Notes under the pieces: generated by a model
What the model saw: the letters and a program-made list of their open reading frames with translations, nothing else
Database searches by the model: none
What the model was told of the DNA's origin: nothing
Part shown: positions 16,952 to 25,295 of the stretch, in pieces
Layout: each line of letters opens with the position of its first letter
Numbering within the stretch: position 1 is the first letter of the stretch
Assembly: GCF_001612745.1 (NCBI RefSeq)
Contig: NZ_BDBA01000045.1
Coordinates: forward strand, 1 to 64,000
DNA: 64,000 nucleotides
From: Nocardia amamiensis NBRC 102102
GTDB taxonomy: Bacteria > Actinomycetota > Actinomycetes > Mycobacteriales > Mycobacteriaceae
Direction of reading: 5' to 3'
Position numbers and translations under genes: made by a program

Positions 16952-18058
16952 ATGCAGCCGCACGAACGCCAGCCGCACGACCAGGCGGGCCCGCAGGCCG
17001 ACCCGTATGCCCCGCAGGCCGGATGGGCGCAGGTTCCGAACCCACCCGCCGCACCCTATGGACAGCCGTACCCATCGGGGGCGTACCCGCCGGCGCCCAC
17101 CGGCTCGTACCCGGCCTACGGCCCCTACCCCGGTGCGCCGCTGCCGCCCGCGGTGCCACCGCAGCGGCAGCCGCGTGGTCTGTCGCCGTTCGGCATGCCC
17201 GCGCGGCACAGCTGGGAGATTCCGATGCTCGTGCTCGTGATCGTGCTGACCGTCTTCGCCTATTTGGTCGCCGTGCTGCTCCTGGTGACCGGCAACGTCG
17301 ACCAATACGTCCTGGCGTTGGTGGCCGCGCCGCTGCTGCTGTGGTTCGGTCGCGGCATCACCTACGCGACGCAGCGGGTGAACGGCGTGAAGATGTCGTC
17401 GACGCAGTTCCCCGAGGGCTACCAGATGGTGGTGGATGCGGCCGCCCGCTTCGGCATGGCGAAGGTGCCGGACGCGTACGTGGTGCTGGGTAACGGCCGG
17501 ATCAACGCGTTCGCCAGCGGGCACGGCTTCCGGCGCTTCGTGGTGGTCTACAGCGACCTGTTCGAGATCGGCGGCGCCGCACGCGAACCCGACGCGCTGG
17601 CGTTCATCATCGGCCACGAGGTGGGCCACATCGCGGCCGGGCACACGTCCTACTGGCGGCAGCTGGGCATGTTCCTCGTTCCGTTCCTGCCGATCATCGG
17701 CAGCAGCCTGATCCGTTCGCAGGAGTACACCGCCGACAACCACGGTTACTGCAACCGGCACACCGGCGCGTCCGCCGCGATGGGCACGCTGGCCGCGGGC
17801 AAGTACATGAACCGGCTGGTCGGCTTCGACGAGATGGCCGACCGGGCGGCGTTCGAGAAGGGGTTCTTCGTCTGGATGGTGAACGCCCTGTCCAGTCACC
17901 CCGTGCTCACCTGGCGAATGTGGGCGCTGCGCGACCGCAGCAGGCACGGCAAGCTCTTCCTGCGCCCGAACCCGCCCGCGGGCGCCGCCGTGCCGGCGGG
18001 CGGCTACCCGAGTTCGTATGGTGAGGTACCGGCGAATCCGCCGAAATCCGCGCTGTGA
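16952..18058 (+). CDS. M48-family membrane zinc metalloprotease
   Basis: 368 aa from the ATG at 16952; an upstream GTG extension adds only residues with no homologous look. The N-terminal ~80 residues are Pro/Gln/Tyr-rich. Two membrane helices follow (about residues 88-112 and 116-135), then a peptidase domain with HEVGHIAAGH (zinc ligands in HEVGH) and the third ligand region QEYTADNHGY. The C-terminal tail is Pro/Ala-rich. It resembles HtpX/M48 housekeeping proteases that act on membrane proteins. It is convergent with the DsbA-like gene, with a hairpin between them. Confidence 0.82.
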   Translation: MQPHERQPHDQAGPQADPYAPQAGWAQVPNPPAAPYGQPYPSGAYPPAPTGSYPAYGPYPGAPLPPAVPPQRQPRGLSPFGMPARHSWEIPMLVLVIVLTVFAYLVAVLLLVTGNVDQYVLALVAAPLLLWFGRGITYATQRVNGVKMSSTQFPEGYQMVVDAAARFGMAKVPDAYVVLGNGRINAFASGHGFRRFVVVYSDLFEIGGAAREPDALAFIIGHEVGHIAAGHTSYWRQLGMFLVPFLPIIGSSLIRSQEYTADNHGYCNRHTGASAAMGTLAAGKYMNRLVGFDEMADRAAFEKGFFVWMVNALSSHPVLTWRMWALRDRSRHGKLFLRPNPPAGAAVPAGGYPSSYGEVPANPPKSAL

Positions 18059-18136
18059 GCGCGGACGCCGGTGCCGAGTCCGGCTTCGCACCGCGTGCGG
18101 GACCGCCGGGACCGCCGAACTCCGTGCTGTGACCGG

Positions 18137-18162
18137 GGCGAGTGCCGAAGGCGGCACTCGCC
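18137..18162. terminator. Bidirectional hairpin terminator
   Basis: Perfect 11-bp stem GGCGAGTGCCG / CGGCACTCGCC with an AAGG loop, lying between the convergent M48 and DsbA-like genes. There is no long T-tract, as is usual in these genomes. Confidence 0.7.
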
Positions 18163-18177
18163 GACCGGTGCTCAGGC

Positions 18178-18822
18178 TCAGTCGAACGACGGATCTTCGG
18201 TCCGAGTCCGCTTCAACTCGAAGAAGTGCGGGTAGGAGGCCAGCGCCACGGCGCCGTCCCACACCTTGCCCGCTTCCTCACCGCGCGGAATGCGGGAAAG
18301 GACCGGGCCGAAGAACGCGGTCCCGTTGATGTGGATGGTCGGGGTCCCGACGTCCGGCCCCACCTTGTCCATGCCCGCGTGGTGGCTCTTACGCAACGCC
18401 TCGTCGTACTCGGTGCTCTCGGCGGCCGCGGCCAGCTCGGCGGGCAGGCCGACCTCGGCGAGCGAGTCGGCGATCACCGCGGCGAGCTTCTCCTTGCGGC
18501 TCTCCTGTTCGTACTCGGCGCGGCGGTTGTGGATACGGGTGCCCATCGCGGTGTACAGCGGCGACAACACCTTGTCACCGTGCTCCTGCGCCGCCGCGAT
18601 CGCGACGCGGACCGGTCCCCAGCCCGTGGCGATCAACTCCTCGTACTGCGGGGGCAGGTCGTCGCGGCCCTCGTTCAGCACCGAGAGGCTCATCACGTGG
18701 AACCGCACTTCGATGTCCCTGACCTGCTCGACCTCGAGGATCCAGCGGGAGGTGATCCAGCACCAGGGGCACAGCGGGTCGAACCAGAAATCGGCGACGT
18801 CCTTGGTGGCTTTGTCGGTCAC
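18178..18822 (-). CDS. DsbA-like mycothiol-dependent oxidoreductase (Rv2466c type)
   Basis: 214 aa from a GTG at 18820-18822 preceded by GAGGGAG seven bases upstream. Thioredoxin fold with an inserted helical domain; the active site CPWC is at residues 18-21 ([13 protein letters not shown]), and the cis-Pro loop is GTPTIHING. In M. tuberculosis the corresponding protein Rv2466c is a mycothiol-dependent reductase that also activates nitro prodrugs; here the neighbours rpiB and nei are the same. There is no signal peptide, so it is cytosolic, unlike periplasmic DsbA. The identity is well supported; the exact substrate is inferred from that homologue. Confidence 0.85.
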   Translation of the reverse strand: MTDKATKDVADFWFDPLCPWCWITSRWILEVEQVRDIEVRFHVMSLSVLNEGRDDLPPQYEELIATGWGPVRVAIAAAQEHGDKVLSPLYTAMGTRIHNRRAEYEQESRKEKLAAVIADSLAEVGLPAELAAAAESTEYDEALRKSHHAGMDKVGPDVGTPTIHINGTAFFGPVLSRIPRGEEAGKVWDGAVALASYPHFFELKRTRTEDPSFD

Positions 18823-18998
18823 GGGCGGCTCCCTCTCGATCGCATGCTCACGGGCGGCGCAGCGGGCCGCCTTACCGAGCAACCACACCGGCGGGCGATT
18901 CGTTCCCGTCCGGCGCGCCGTTTTCCCGAGCCGCCCACGCGGCTGCCAGTAGGGTTGGTCGGCAGGAGCCTGGTTCACTTCGCCAGAAGGAGTCCGCG

Positions 18999-20234
18999 AT
19001 GAGTTCTGACCGGCATTTCGTCATCGTCGGCGGCGGCCTGGCCGCGGCCAAAGTCGCGGAAGCGTTGCGGGACAAGGACTTCGACGGAACCGTGACGCTG
19101 ATCGGCGCCGAGGAACACCTGCCCTACGACCGGCCGCCGCTGTCGAAGGAGCATCTCGCGGGCAAGAAGGCATTCACCGAGTTCATCGTGCAGCCCGCCC
19201 AGTGGTACCGCGACCACCACATCGATGTGCGTCTGGGTACCACGGTCACCGGGCTCGACGCCGCGGCGAAGACGGTCACGCTGCCCGACGGCTCCACGCT
19301 GCCCTACGACAAGCTCGCGCTCGCCACCGGCTCGACGCCGCGCACCCTGCCGATTCCGGGCGCCGACGCGCCCAACGTGTACACACTGCGCACCATCGAG
19401 GACTCCGACACACTCATCGAACTGTTCAGCGGGGCCACCCGCCGGATCGTCATCATCGGGGCGGGCTGGATCGGTCTCGAGGTCGCGGCGGCGGCCCGCG
19501 CCGCGGGCGTCGAGGTGACCATTGTCGAGCTCGCAGACCTCCCGTTGCTGGGCGCGCTCGGGCCCGAGATGGGCCAGGTATTCGCCGATCTGCACCGGGC
19601 CAACGGCGTCGATTTCCGTTTCGGCGCGCAGGTCGAGGCGATCACCACCGAGGACGCCATCGCCACCGCGATCGCCAACGGTGTCCGGCTCGCCGACGGC
19701 AGCACGATCGAGGCCGACGCGGTGCTGGTCGCGGTCGGCGCGCGCCCGAACGTGGAGCTGGCCGCCGACGCGGGGCTCGCGGTGGACGACGGCGTGCTCG
19801 TCGACGAGCGCTTGGTCACCAGCGATCCGGATATCGTCGCGGTCGGCGACATCGCCGCACACCGGCATCCTGTCCTGGACCGGCGGATCCGAGTGGAGCA
19901 CTGGGCGAACGCGCTCAACCAGCCCGCGGTCGCCGCCGCGATCATGCTCGGCAAAGAGGTCACATACGACCGGCTGCCCTACTTCTTCACCGATCAGTAC
20001 GACCTCGGCATGGAGTACACCGGGTACGCGGTACCGGGCGAGTACGCCAGGGTCGTCGTTCGCGGCGATCTGGCGGCCCGCGAGTTCGTGGCGTTCTGGC
20101 TGGATTCGGACAACCGCGTGCTAGCCGGGATGAACGTGAACGTCTGGGATGTGACCGACCGGATCAAAGAACTGATCCTGGCGGGTGAGCCGGTCGATCC
20201 GGATCGGCTGTCCGACACCGCGACGGAACTGTGA
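18999..20234 (+). CDS. FAD-dependent ferredoxin/rubredoxin reductase
   Basis: 411 aa. N-terminal FAD-binding Rossmann motif [17 protein letters not shown], a second NAD(P)-binding Rossmann motif [14 protein letters not shown] (about residues 152-165), the ATG-type motif ALATGSTPR, and the FAD-ribityl motif VAVGDIAAH, as in BphA4/rhodocoxin reductase-type enzymes. It passes electrons from NAD(P)H to a 2Fe-2S ferredoxin for a cytochrome P450 or dioxygenase; no such partner gene is adjacent. An AGAAGGAG ribosome site lies before the ATG at 18999. It is divergent from the DsbA-like gene. Confidence 0.88.
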   Translation: MSSDRHFVIVGGGLAAAKVAEALRDKDFDGTVTLIGAEEHLPYDRPPLSKEHLAGKKAFTEFIVQPAQWYRDHHIDVRLGTTVTGLDAAAKTVTLPDGSTLPYDKLALATGSTPRTLPIPGADAPNVYTLRTIEDSDTLIELFSGATRRIVIIGAGWIGLEVAAAARAAGVEVTIVELADLPLLGALGPEMGQVFADLHRANGVDFRFGAQVEAITTEDAIATAIANGVRLADGSTIEADAVLVAVGARPNVELAADAGLAVDDGVLVDERLVTSDPDIVAVGDIAAHRHPVLDRRIRVEHWANALNQPAVAAAIMLGKEVTYDRLPYFFTDQYDLGMEYTGYAVPGEYARVVVRGDLAAREFVAFWLDSDNRVLAGMNVNVWDVTDRIKELILAGEPVDPDRLSDTATEL

Positions 20235-20339
20235 CGTGAATCACTCCTCGGATGGGTCGAATCCGTGCGGCCGGCGCCGACCTCATCGCGGACGCACCAG
20301 GCGTTCCACGCGACCGAGCGCCAGAAGAGGAAACGAACC

Positions 20340-20741
20340 GTGAAGTACATGCTGTTGAAGACCTACGGACCCACAAGCTTCTGCGACACACCGATCAACG
20401 AATGGTCACCGGAAGAGATCCAGGCGCACATAGACTTCCAGCGCGCGTTGGGTGAGCAGCTCGCCGAGTCGGGCGAGCTGGTGGACGCACAGGGGTTGGC
20501 GGGACCGAGCGAGGCGCGGGTGGTCAGTTCGGACGGGCGCTCGGCGCCGGTGATCACCGACGGACCGTTCCCGGAGACCAAGGAGTTCCTGGCCGGGTAC
20601 TGGCTCGTCGATGTGGACAGCCCTGAACGGGCCTACGAGATCGCCGCGCAGGCCTCCGCCGCACCCGGCCCCGGCGGGAAACCGATTGGCGAGTACATCG
20701 AAGTTCGCGCGGTGATGGGCGCCCCCGCCACCGAGCAGTGA
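20340..20741 (+). CDS. YCII/DGPF-domain protein, partner of ECF42 sigma factor
   Basis: 133 aa from a GTG with AGAGG upstream. It contains the signature DGPFPETKEFLAGYWLVDVDSPERA of the DGPF/YCII-related family (written here in part only: DGPF at about residues 73-76, then FLAGYW). The family has a dimeric ferredoxin-like fold; its enzymatic role is not settled. The stop codon overlaps the start of the sigma-factor gene (GTGA), the standard arrangement for ECF42 systems, where DGPF genes are the sigma factor's neighbours and proposed targets. Confidence 0.85.
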   Translation: MKYMLLKTYGPTSFCDTPINEWSPEEIQAHIDFQRALGEQLAESGELVDAQGLAGPSEARVVSSDGRSAPVITDGPFPETKEFLAGYWLVDVDSPERAYEIAAQASAAPGPGGKPIGEYIEVRAVMGAPATEQ

Positions 20742-21979
20742 GCGACCGGAGTGCGGTGCCCGACGACACACCGCTCCCGGCGAGCACCGAGGACCTGCTG
20801 CGCACACTGGCGCCGCAGGTCCTCGGAACGCTCGTCCGCCGGTTCGGCGATTTCGACACCGCCGAGGACGCGCTGCAAGAAGCCCTGCTCGCCGCCGCGA
20901 CACAATGGCCGCGGGCGCTGCCGGACAATCCGCGGGCCTGGCTGACCCAGGTGGCGCAGCGGCGGATGGCCGACGCGGTGCGCGCGGAGGTGGCCCGGCG
21001 GCGCAGGGAAACCACCGCGTTCGACCGTGAGCTGACCGACGCTGTCCCGGTCGACCACGACGACACGCTCACCATGCTCTTCCTGTGCTGCCACCCGGCC
21101 CTGTCCCCGGCCGCCGCGATCGCGCTCACGTTGCGCGCGGTCGGCGGGCTGGGCACCGAACAGATCGCGCGCGCCTTCCTGCTGCCGGAAGCGACTATGG
21201 CTCAGCGGATCACGCGGGCGAAGAAGAACCTGGCCACCGTGGAGCGGCCTTTCGCGCGGCTCGATGACGAGCAGTGGCGCGAGCGCCTCGGCGCGGTCCT
21301 GCACGTGCTGTACCTGATCTTCAACGAGGGACACACCAGCAGCTCGGGGCCGGCTCTGCAACGCACGGATCTGGCCGACGAGGCGATCCGGCTCACCAGG
21401 GCGGTGCACCGGCTGCTGCCCGAGGACGCGGAGGTCACCGGGCTGCTCGCGCTGATGCTGCTCACCGATGCCCGCCGCGCCGCCCGGATCGGCGCGCACG
21501 GCGAACTCATCCCGCTGGCCGAGCAGAACCGCGCTCGGTGGAACCGGGCGCTGATCACCGAGGGAACCACGCTGATCACCGGCACGCTCGCCGACGGCCT
21601 GCGCGGGCCATACCAAATCCAAGCCGCGATCGCCGTTCTGCACGCCCAGGCTGCACGCGCCGAGGACACCGACTGGCCCACGATCTCGGCGCTGTACAAC
21701 CGGCTCGAGCAGTTCACCGACAACCCGATGGTGACCCTCAACCGGGCGGTGGCGCTGGCAATGGCGTCGGGGCCTGAAGCCGGTCTCGCGCTCGCCGCGA
21801 CACTCGACGACCAACTCACCGGCACACACCGCCTCGACGCGGTGCGCGGCCATCTCCACGAGATGGCAGGTAATGCCGAGGCCGCCCGCACCTGTTACAC
21901 CAGGGCTGCCGCCCGCACAACCAGCATCCCCGAACGCGACTACTTGACCATCCGCGCCGCACGGCTGCGCTCTGTCTGA
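20738..21979 (+). CDS. ECF42-type RNA polymerase sigma factor
   Basis: 413 aa, more than twice the length of a minimal ECF sigma factor. Region 2 is at about residues 20-90 (DTAEDALQEALLAAATQW), region 4 at about 115-165 (LRAVGGLGTEQIARAFLLPEATMAQRI), and a long C-terminal helical extension with TPR-like repeats follows. This is the ECF42 architecture, in which the extension, not an anti-sigma factor, governs activity. The start overlaps the DGPF gene's stop. The stop codon is immediately followed by a dispersed inverted-repeat element. Confidence 0.87.
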   Translation: MSDRSAVPDDTPLPASTEDLLRTLAPQVLGTLVRRFGDFDTAEDALQEALLAAATQWPRALPDNPRAWLTQVAQRRMADAVRAEVARRRRETTAFDRELTDAVPVDHDDTLTMLFLCCHPALSPAAAIALTLRAVGGLGTEQIARAFLLPEATMAQRITRAKKNLATVERPFARLDDEQWRERLGAVLHVLYLIFNEGHTSSSGPALQRTDLADEAIRLTRAVHRLLPEDAEVTGLLALMLLTDARRAARIGAHGELIPLAEQNRARWNRALITEGTTLITGTLADGLRGPYQIQAAIAVLHAQAARAEDTDWPTISALYNRLEQFTDNPMVTLNRAVALAMASGPEAGLALAATLDDQLTGTHRLDAVRGHLHEMAGNAEAARTCYTRAAARTTSIPERDYLTIRAARLRSV

Positions 21980-22132
21980 TTTGCGGCACCTGCGGCGCTG
22001 CGTGTTCGCGGCCCCTCTGCGGCTCTCATCCGAGCGACCGCCGCTTGCGACTTCGTCACTTGCGCGACGCCGCTCGGACGCGAGCCCGGCCGCGAACAGA
22101 CAATGCTCGGCCTCGCTGCACTCGAAAGCGAG
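21979..22132 (+). repeat. Dispersed nested inverted-repeat element, copy 1
   Basis: About 154 bp that reappear, inverted and roughly 85-90% identical by eye, at 36366-36520. It has nested arms: outer TTCGCGGCC/GGCCGCGAA and an inner pair at 22021-22036 and 22071-22086 (CGCTCGGACGCGAGCC and its near-complement), so the RNA or single strand can fold into a long hairpin. It begins at the last base of the sigma-factor stop codon. Confidence 0.75.
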
Positions 22133-22406
22133 GTTGCGCCGATCCGGTTACGTGGGCGACAACCGCAGCACTCCTAGCCGCGATGGACGTTTCGCGGCGC
22201 TGTTCGCAGTGCAACGCCTGCACGGCGTGTACGTGGCCATGCGCGGTATCGCTCGAAGGCAGGTCTGTGCCTGCATGGTCGAGCTGGCGACCATGGATTC
22301 GGAGGTCGATCTTCCGCCGCTGTGTTTCTCCTCGGTGTGCTGCCTGGACCGCGGACACGAGCGAGCCGGGGCACACAGCCCACCGCCGCGAAGGCAGACT
22401 ACCGGT
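22133..22406. other. Non-coding spacer before the NUDIX gene
   Basis: 274 bp following the repeat element. Frames through it are Cys/Arg-rich and without family resemblance; no gene, promoter or repeat is recognised. Confidence 0.35.
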
Positions 22407-22889
22407 GTGGCAGAAAAACACAGTGCGGGTGTTCTGTTGTTCCGCCGAAGTGCGGCCGGGACGGTCGAGGTTTTGCTCGGGCACATGGGCGGGCCGTTCT
22501 GGGCGCGAAAAGACCTGGGCGCGTGGTCGATTCCCAAGGGCGAGTACGAGCCGGAGACGGAGGACGCGCGCGTCGCGGCGGGTCGCGAGTTCACCGAAGA
22601 GCTCGGTCTCCCGGTTCCCGATGGCGCGTGGGTACCGCTGGGCGAAGTCCGCTACGGCAGCGGCAAGGGAAAGAAGATCCTCACCGCCTGGGCTGTCGAG
22701 GGCGACATGGACCCCGCCGACGTCGTGCCGGGAACCTTCCAGCTGGAGTGGCCGCCCCGCTCGGGCCGGTTCGTGGACTTCCCGGAGATCGATCGCGCCG
22801 AGTGGTTCGACCCGGCCACCGCGCGGGACAAGCTGGTCGCGGGCCAGCGGCCCTATCTGGACCGGCTGACCGAACACTTGGCGGGCTGA
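22407..22889 (+). CDS. NUDIX hydrolase
   Basis: 160 aa from a GTG at 22407. The Nudix box is complete: G-E-Y-E-P-E-T-E-D-A then GREFTEELGL (pattern GX5EX7REUXEEXGU). The N-terminal sequence HSAGVLLFRR...VLLGHMGGPFWARKD and the C-terminal PRSGRFVDFPEIDRAEWF resemble a predicted NTP-pyrophosphohydrolase group common in bacteria. It probably hydrolyses a nucleoside-diphosphate derivative; the substrate is not readable. Confidence 0.85.
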   Translation: MAEKHSAGVLLFRRSAAGTVEVLLGHMGGPFWARKDLGAWSIPKGEYEPETEDARVAAGREFTEELGLPVPDGAWVPLGEVRYGSGKGKKILTAWAVEGDMDPADVVPGTFQLEWPPRSGRFVDFPEIDRAEWFDPATARDKLVAGQRPYLDRLTEHLAG

Positions 22890-22905
22890 CCGGCCGCTAC
22901 GCCAG

Positions 22906-22960
22906 CCTTCCCGGCGTGCTCATTCGTCAACGTCGAGCCTCCGAATCCATGCTGGTGAAC
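22906..22960 (-). repeat. Direct-repeat copy of the purC translation-start region (left)
   Basis: Matches 27577-27631 at 50 of 55 positions in the same orientation. It includes the GGAGG ribosome site and TTG start of purC plus about eight codons, then diverges. It lies 16 bp after the NUDIX stop and is not attached to any purC coding body. Confidence 0.75.
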
Positions 22961-23036
22961 GCAAACTCGCCCCGCCACTGGGCGTTTCAAGGGGTCGTCG
23001 CAACACGGCCTGGTCAACCGTACGAGCTTGGTTCCG

Positions 23037-23333
23037 TCAGATTCCGAGTGACACGACCATCCATTTCCGTGCTGCCTCGAGATCGTTGCCGGGAATCGCG
23101 CGGGTTGCGTACGTCGGCTTGCTGACCCACCGCCGTGACCGCCACCCGATCATGGGCCGCACTGTCCACCAACCCATCTCGCGAAGCAGCATGTGGCCCG
23201 CACCTGTGTGCCGTGGGTTCAACCAACGCCGGGGTCGCGGTCGGGTCGCTGCCCGCCATAGGCCGGTCAGGTGATCGCGTACTGTAACCGGCCCGTCGTA
23301 GTCGGCGTACCGCCGTCCGTTCGGCAGTCTCAT
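23037..23333 (-). CDS. Small basic hypothetical protein
   Basis: 98 aa, rich in Arg and Trp, no signal peptide and no recognisable domain. The ATG lies one base after the stop of the secreted-protein gene, so it is the fourth gene of a small minus-strand operon. The central stretch (NPRHTGAGHMLLREMGWW) looks like a compact folded core. Not recognised. Confidence 0.5.
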   Translation of the reverse strand: MRLPNGRRYADYDGPVTVRDHLTGLWRAATRPRPRRWLNPRHTGAGHMLLREMGWWTVRPMIGWRSRRWVSKPTYATRAIPGNDLEAARKWMVVSLGI

Positions 23334-23334
23334 G

Positions 23335-23835
23335 TCATCCGCCTACTCTGCAGTCGTCGGCCGAAACATCTCGCGTATCGGAAGGGGTCTCGACAGGGCC
23401 ATACGGCCTGCCCTGGATCGTACCCACTACCTGGGCGTACATACGCCACTTCCCTGGCATACATTGAGCAGTGGCGGTGTGGGTCTGACGCGACCACGGC
23501 ACCAGCCTCGTTCGTACGTGCTGACCAACGGATTCCCACTGGCCCGAGTTACCGAGCCGCTGCAAGCTCAGGTAGTAGTCATGCGTGAGACCAGGTTCGC
23601 CGTCGCGGGGCAGGTCGCAGTTAGCCCATGCGTCTGCATGAACCTCCGGCGGTAGGATCGTCGGCTTTGAGAAGACGAATCCGTTGTCACACAGCTGTCT
23701 TCGCGCATCGGTCACCAGCGGCCCGCTCGGACTGGCGTTCGCGATGGTGCTGCCTGCGCCGGAAACCAGCATCGCTCCCAGCGCTGCGACGAGGGCACCG
23801 AGCCGAGAAATATTGGACTGCAACGTTTTCTCCAT
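23335..23835 (-). CDS. Secreted hypothetical protein
   Basis: 166 aa from an ATG at 23833-23835. The N-terminus is a typical signal peptide: MEKTLQSN, hydrophobic core LGALVAALGAMLVSG, and a likely cleavage after ANA near residue 35. The mature part has four Cys (in QLCDNG, WANCDLP, AQCMPG, DDCRVGG), suggesting two disulfides, and Trp/Tyr-rich strands (YYLSLQRLGNSGQWESVG). I do not recognise the family. It is third in the four-gene minus-strand operon, 29 nt after the small membrane protein. Confidence 0.65.
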   Translation of the reverse strand: MEKTLQSNISRLGALVAALGAMLVSGAGSTIANASPSGPLVTDARRQLCDNGFVFSKPTILPPEVHADAWANCDLPRDGEPGLTHDYYLSLQRLGNSGQWESVGQHVRTRLVPWSRQTHTATAQCMPGKWRMYAQVVGTIQGRPYGPVETPSDTRDVSADDCRVGG

Positions 23836-23864
23836 CTCAAATAGCCTGACCAGCCGGGAGCCGA

Positions 23865-24035
23865 TCAGTACTCTCGTGACCCATCGGGCTTCATCCGGCC
23901 CATGTACTCGTGCTCGATCCGTTCGCGGATTCCTCTGACGGTCCGGTCCTTCGGTGTCCGTTCGGGCCAGAACACCGCCGCGGCGAACACCGCCAGCGGA
24001 ACCCCGATCGCAATGAACCATCCGAGCGTGATCAC
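23865..24035 (-). CDS. Small single-TM membrane protein
   Basis: 56 aa from a GTG that overlaps the preceding stop (GTGA). One membrane helix (GWFIAIGVPLAVFAAAVFW, about residues 5-23) is followed by a charged cytoplasmic tail (RTVRGIRERIEHEYMGR). No known family. The overlap indicates coupling with the 72-aa gene upstream. Confidence 0.6.
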   Translation of the reverse strand: MITLGWFIAIGVPLAVFAAAVFWPERTPKDRTVRGIRERIEHEYMGRMKPDGSREY

Positions 24036-24250
24036 GGCAGGTCTCGCAGCAGTCGCAGCACACGCCCGCACAGTTCGGCGTCAGCAGGCTCGAGCGGGCT
24101 ACCCGGCGGACCTATCTCGCCAGCAGCCGGAACTCGTTGCGGCAGAGTACGCAACTCCAGATACACAATGCCGTCGTTGTAGGTGTCTTCGCAGTCGGCG
24201 ACCTCCAACAGCCCGCCGTCGAACACGAATACCGCCGTGTGTCTGTCCAT
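24032..24250 (-). CDS. Small acidic hypothetical protein
   Basis: 72 aa from an ATG at 24248-24250 with GAGGGG five bases upstream. Acidic; no TM or known motif; two Cys (ADCED and ELCGR). It is the first gene of the four-gene minus-strand operon and is divergent from the DUF6879/XRE operon, sharing a 219-bp intergenic region with it. Not recognised. Confidence 0.55.
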   Translation of the reverse strand: MDRHTAVFVFDGGLLEVADCEDTYNDGIVYLELRTLPQRVPAAGEIGPPGSPLEPADAELCGRVLRLLRDLP

Positions 24251-24469
24251 CGCGACCCCTCGTAAGCACTTGGTAGGCACCCCGTGACCGGTTGGGCGTC
24301 ACATGTCACGGGGGCCAGCTCAGAACGCTAAGGAGCCAGGTAACCCCGGGTCCAGGATCATGCACAGGTATGCAAAAGTTCGAATTCAGCATGTCGTAAG
24401 CGGCTTTTTTGGGTCAGACTGGCTCAGTCAACAACCATGCACGTGCATGACCTGATTGGAGGGCTCGAC
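24251..24469. promoter_or_regulatory. Divergent intergenic region with palindrome
   Basis: It holds a perfect 14-bp palindrome CATGCACGTGCATG at 24436-24449, 20 bp before the plus-strand start, with related GCATG/TGCA motifs at about 24360 and 24395. This is the best candidate operator for the XRE regulator encoded at 25292. Confidence 0.45.
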
Positions 24470-24802
24470 ATGTGGTTAAAGTTCCTGGGCAAAGGTGGGT
24501 CCGAGTCGAACGGGTGTCCTACCTTGCTGGCAAACGACCAGGGCGGGTACGTCGTCCAAGCGTGGGCGACCGACCGGGCCGATACCGTCGAGCTACCTCA
24601 TCTGCTGCTCGGCTTTTTGGAACCGGATACGTTCATAGGTGCTGTGCTCACGGATACGGGACGCGGGACGTTCCTCTTGACGGGCCAACCGGTCACGGAC
24701 GACGAGACGCTGAGCCAGCTCGACCTGGCCGACGACGAAACGGCTATCGAGGTTCCGAAGCTAGAAAGGATGTTTTACGGCAATGCTGCTAGTCGACGGT
24801 GA
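24470..24802 (+). CDS. Hypothetical protein linked to DUF6879/XRE unit
   Basis: 110 aa from an ATG at 24470 with an excellent GGAGGG ribosome site six bases upstream; an earlier in-frame ATG at 24437 lies inside the palindrome. It reads as a small soluble protein with several strands (GGYVVQAWATDRADTVELPHLL...) and an acidic C-terminal half. Its type is common next to DUF6879 genes in actinomycetes, but no function is known to me. Its 3' end overlaps the DUF6879 start by 20 nt. Confidence 0.65.
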   Translation: MWLKFLGKGGSESNGCPTLLANDQGGYVVQAWATDRADTVELPHLLLGFLEPDTFIGAVLTDTGRGTFLLTGQPVTDDETLSQLDLADDETAIEVPKLERMFYGNAASRR

Positions 24803-25295
24803 CCCGTGGCCGGACTGGTTCCGGAAGTTGCGCCACTCTGCGTTCCACCTAGAGGTCCGGGACTCCTACGCCGAGCCTGCCGAGAACAAGCGTCTACGCG
24901 CGTTCCTCGCCGGCGAACCTCCGCCGGACGAACCACCCGTACCGTGGCACGCGCTCATGATGGAGACCACCGACCGGGGTGTATCGGTGAGTCGAGTCCG
25001 TGTCGTCACGGTGCCACACTCGGACTACACCCGGTGGTTGTTGTCCGTGACCGGTAGGAACATCGAATCAGGGGAAGACATCAGGTATTTACCCCGGCAT
25101 CTAGCCGGAACCCTGCCATCGGACGATTGGTGGCTGTTCGATGACGAATGGGTGGCGTACAACCTCTCGGATGCGGACGGTAAACCGGCAGGTGCAGCGG
25201 TAACCACCGATCCGGGTATATCCGAATACTGCCGGGGTGTCCGAGACCGGCTGTGGAAGCTGGCAACACCGTACGCGGAGTATGTCACTCAGTGA
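24783..25295 (+). CDS. DUF6879-family protein, copy 1
   Basis: 170 aa. Conserved family blocks are visible: FHLEVRDSY near residue 21, RAFLAGEPP near 43, then RGVSVSRVRVVT and DYTRWLLSVT around 70-90, and DDWWLFDDEWVAYN near 115. Soluble, no catalytic motif evident. Such genes sit next to Scr1-type XRE/DUF5753 regulators, and this one overlaps the regulator's GTG start by GTGA. Its paralogue at 26188 arose by local duplication. It could be the effector or the co-regulator of the pair; nothing in the sequence decides. Confidence 0.75.
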   Translation: MLLVDGDPWPDWFRKLRHSAFHLEVRDSYAEPAENKRLRAFLAGEPPPDEPPVPWHALMMETTDRGVSVSRVRVVTVPHSDYTRWLLSVTGRNIESGEDIRYLPRHLAGTLPSDDWWLFDDEWVAYNLSDADGKPAGAAVTTDPGISEYCRGVRDRLWKLATPYAEYVTQ

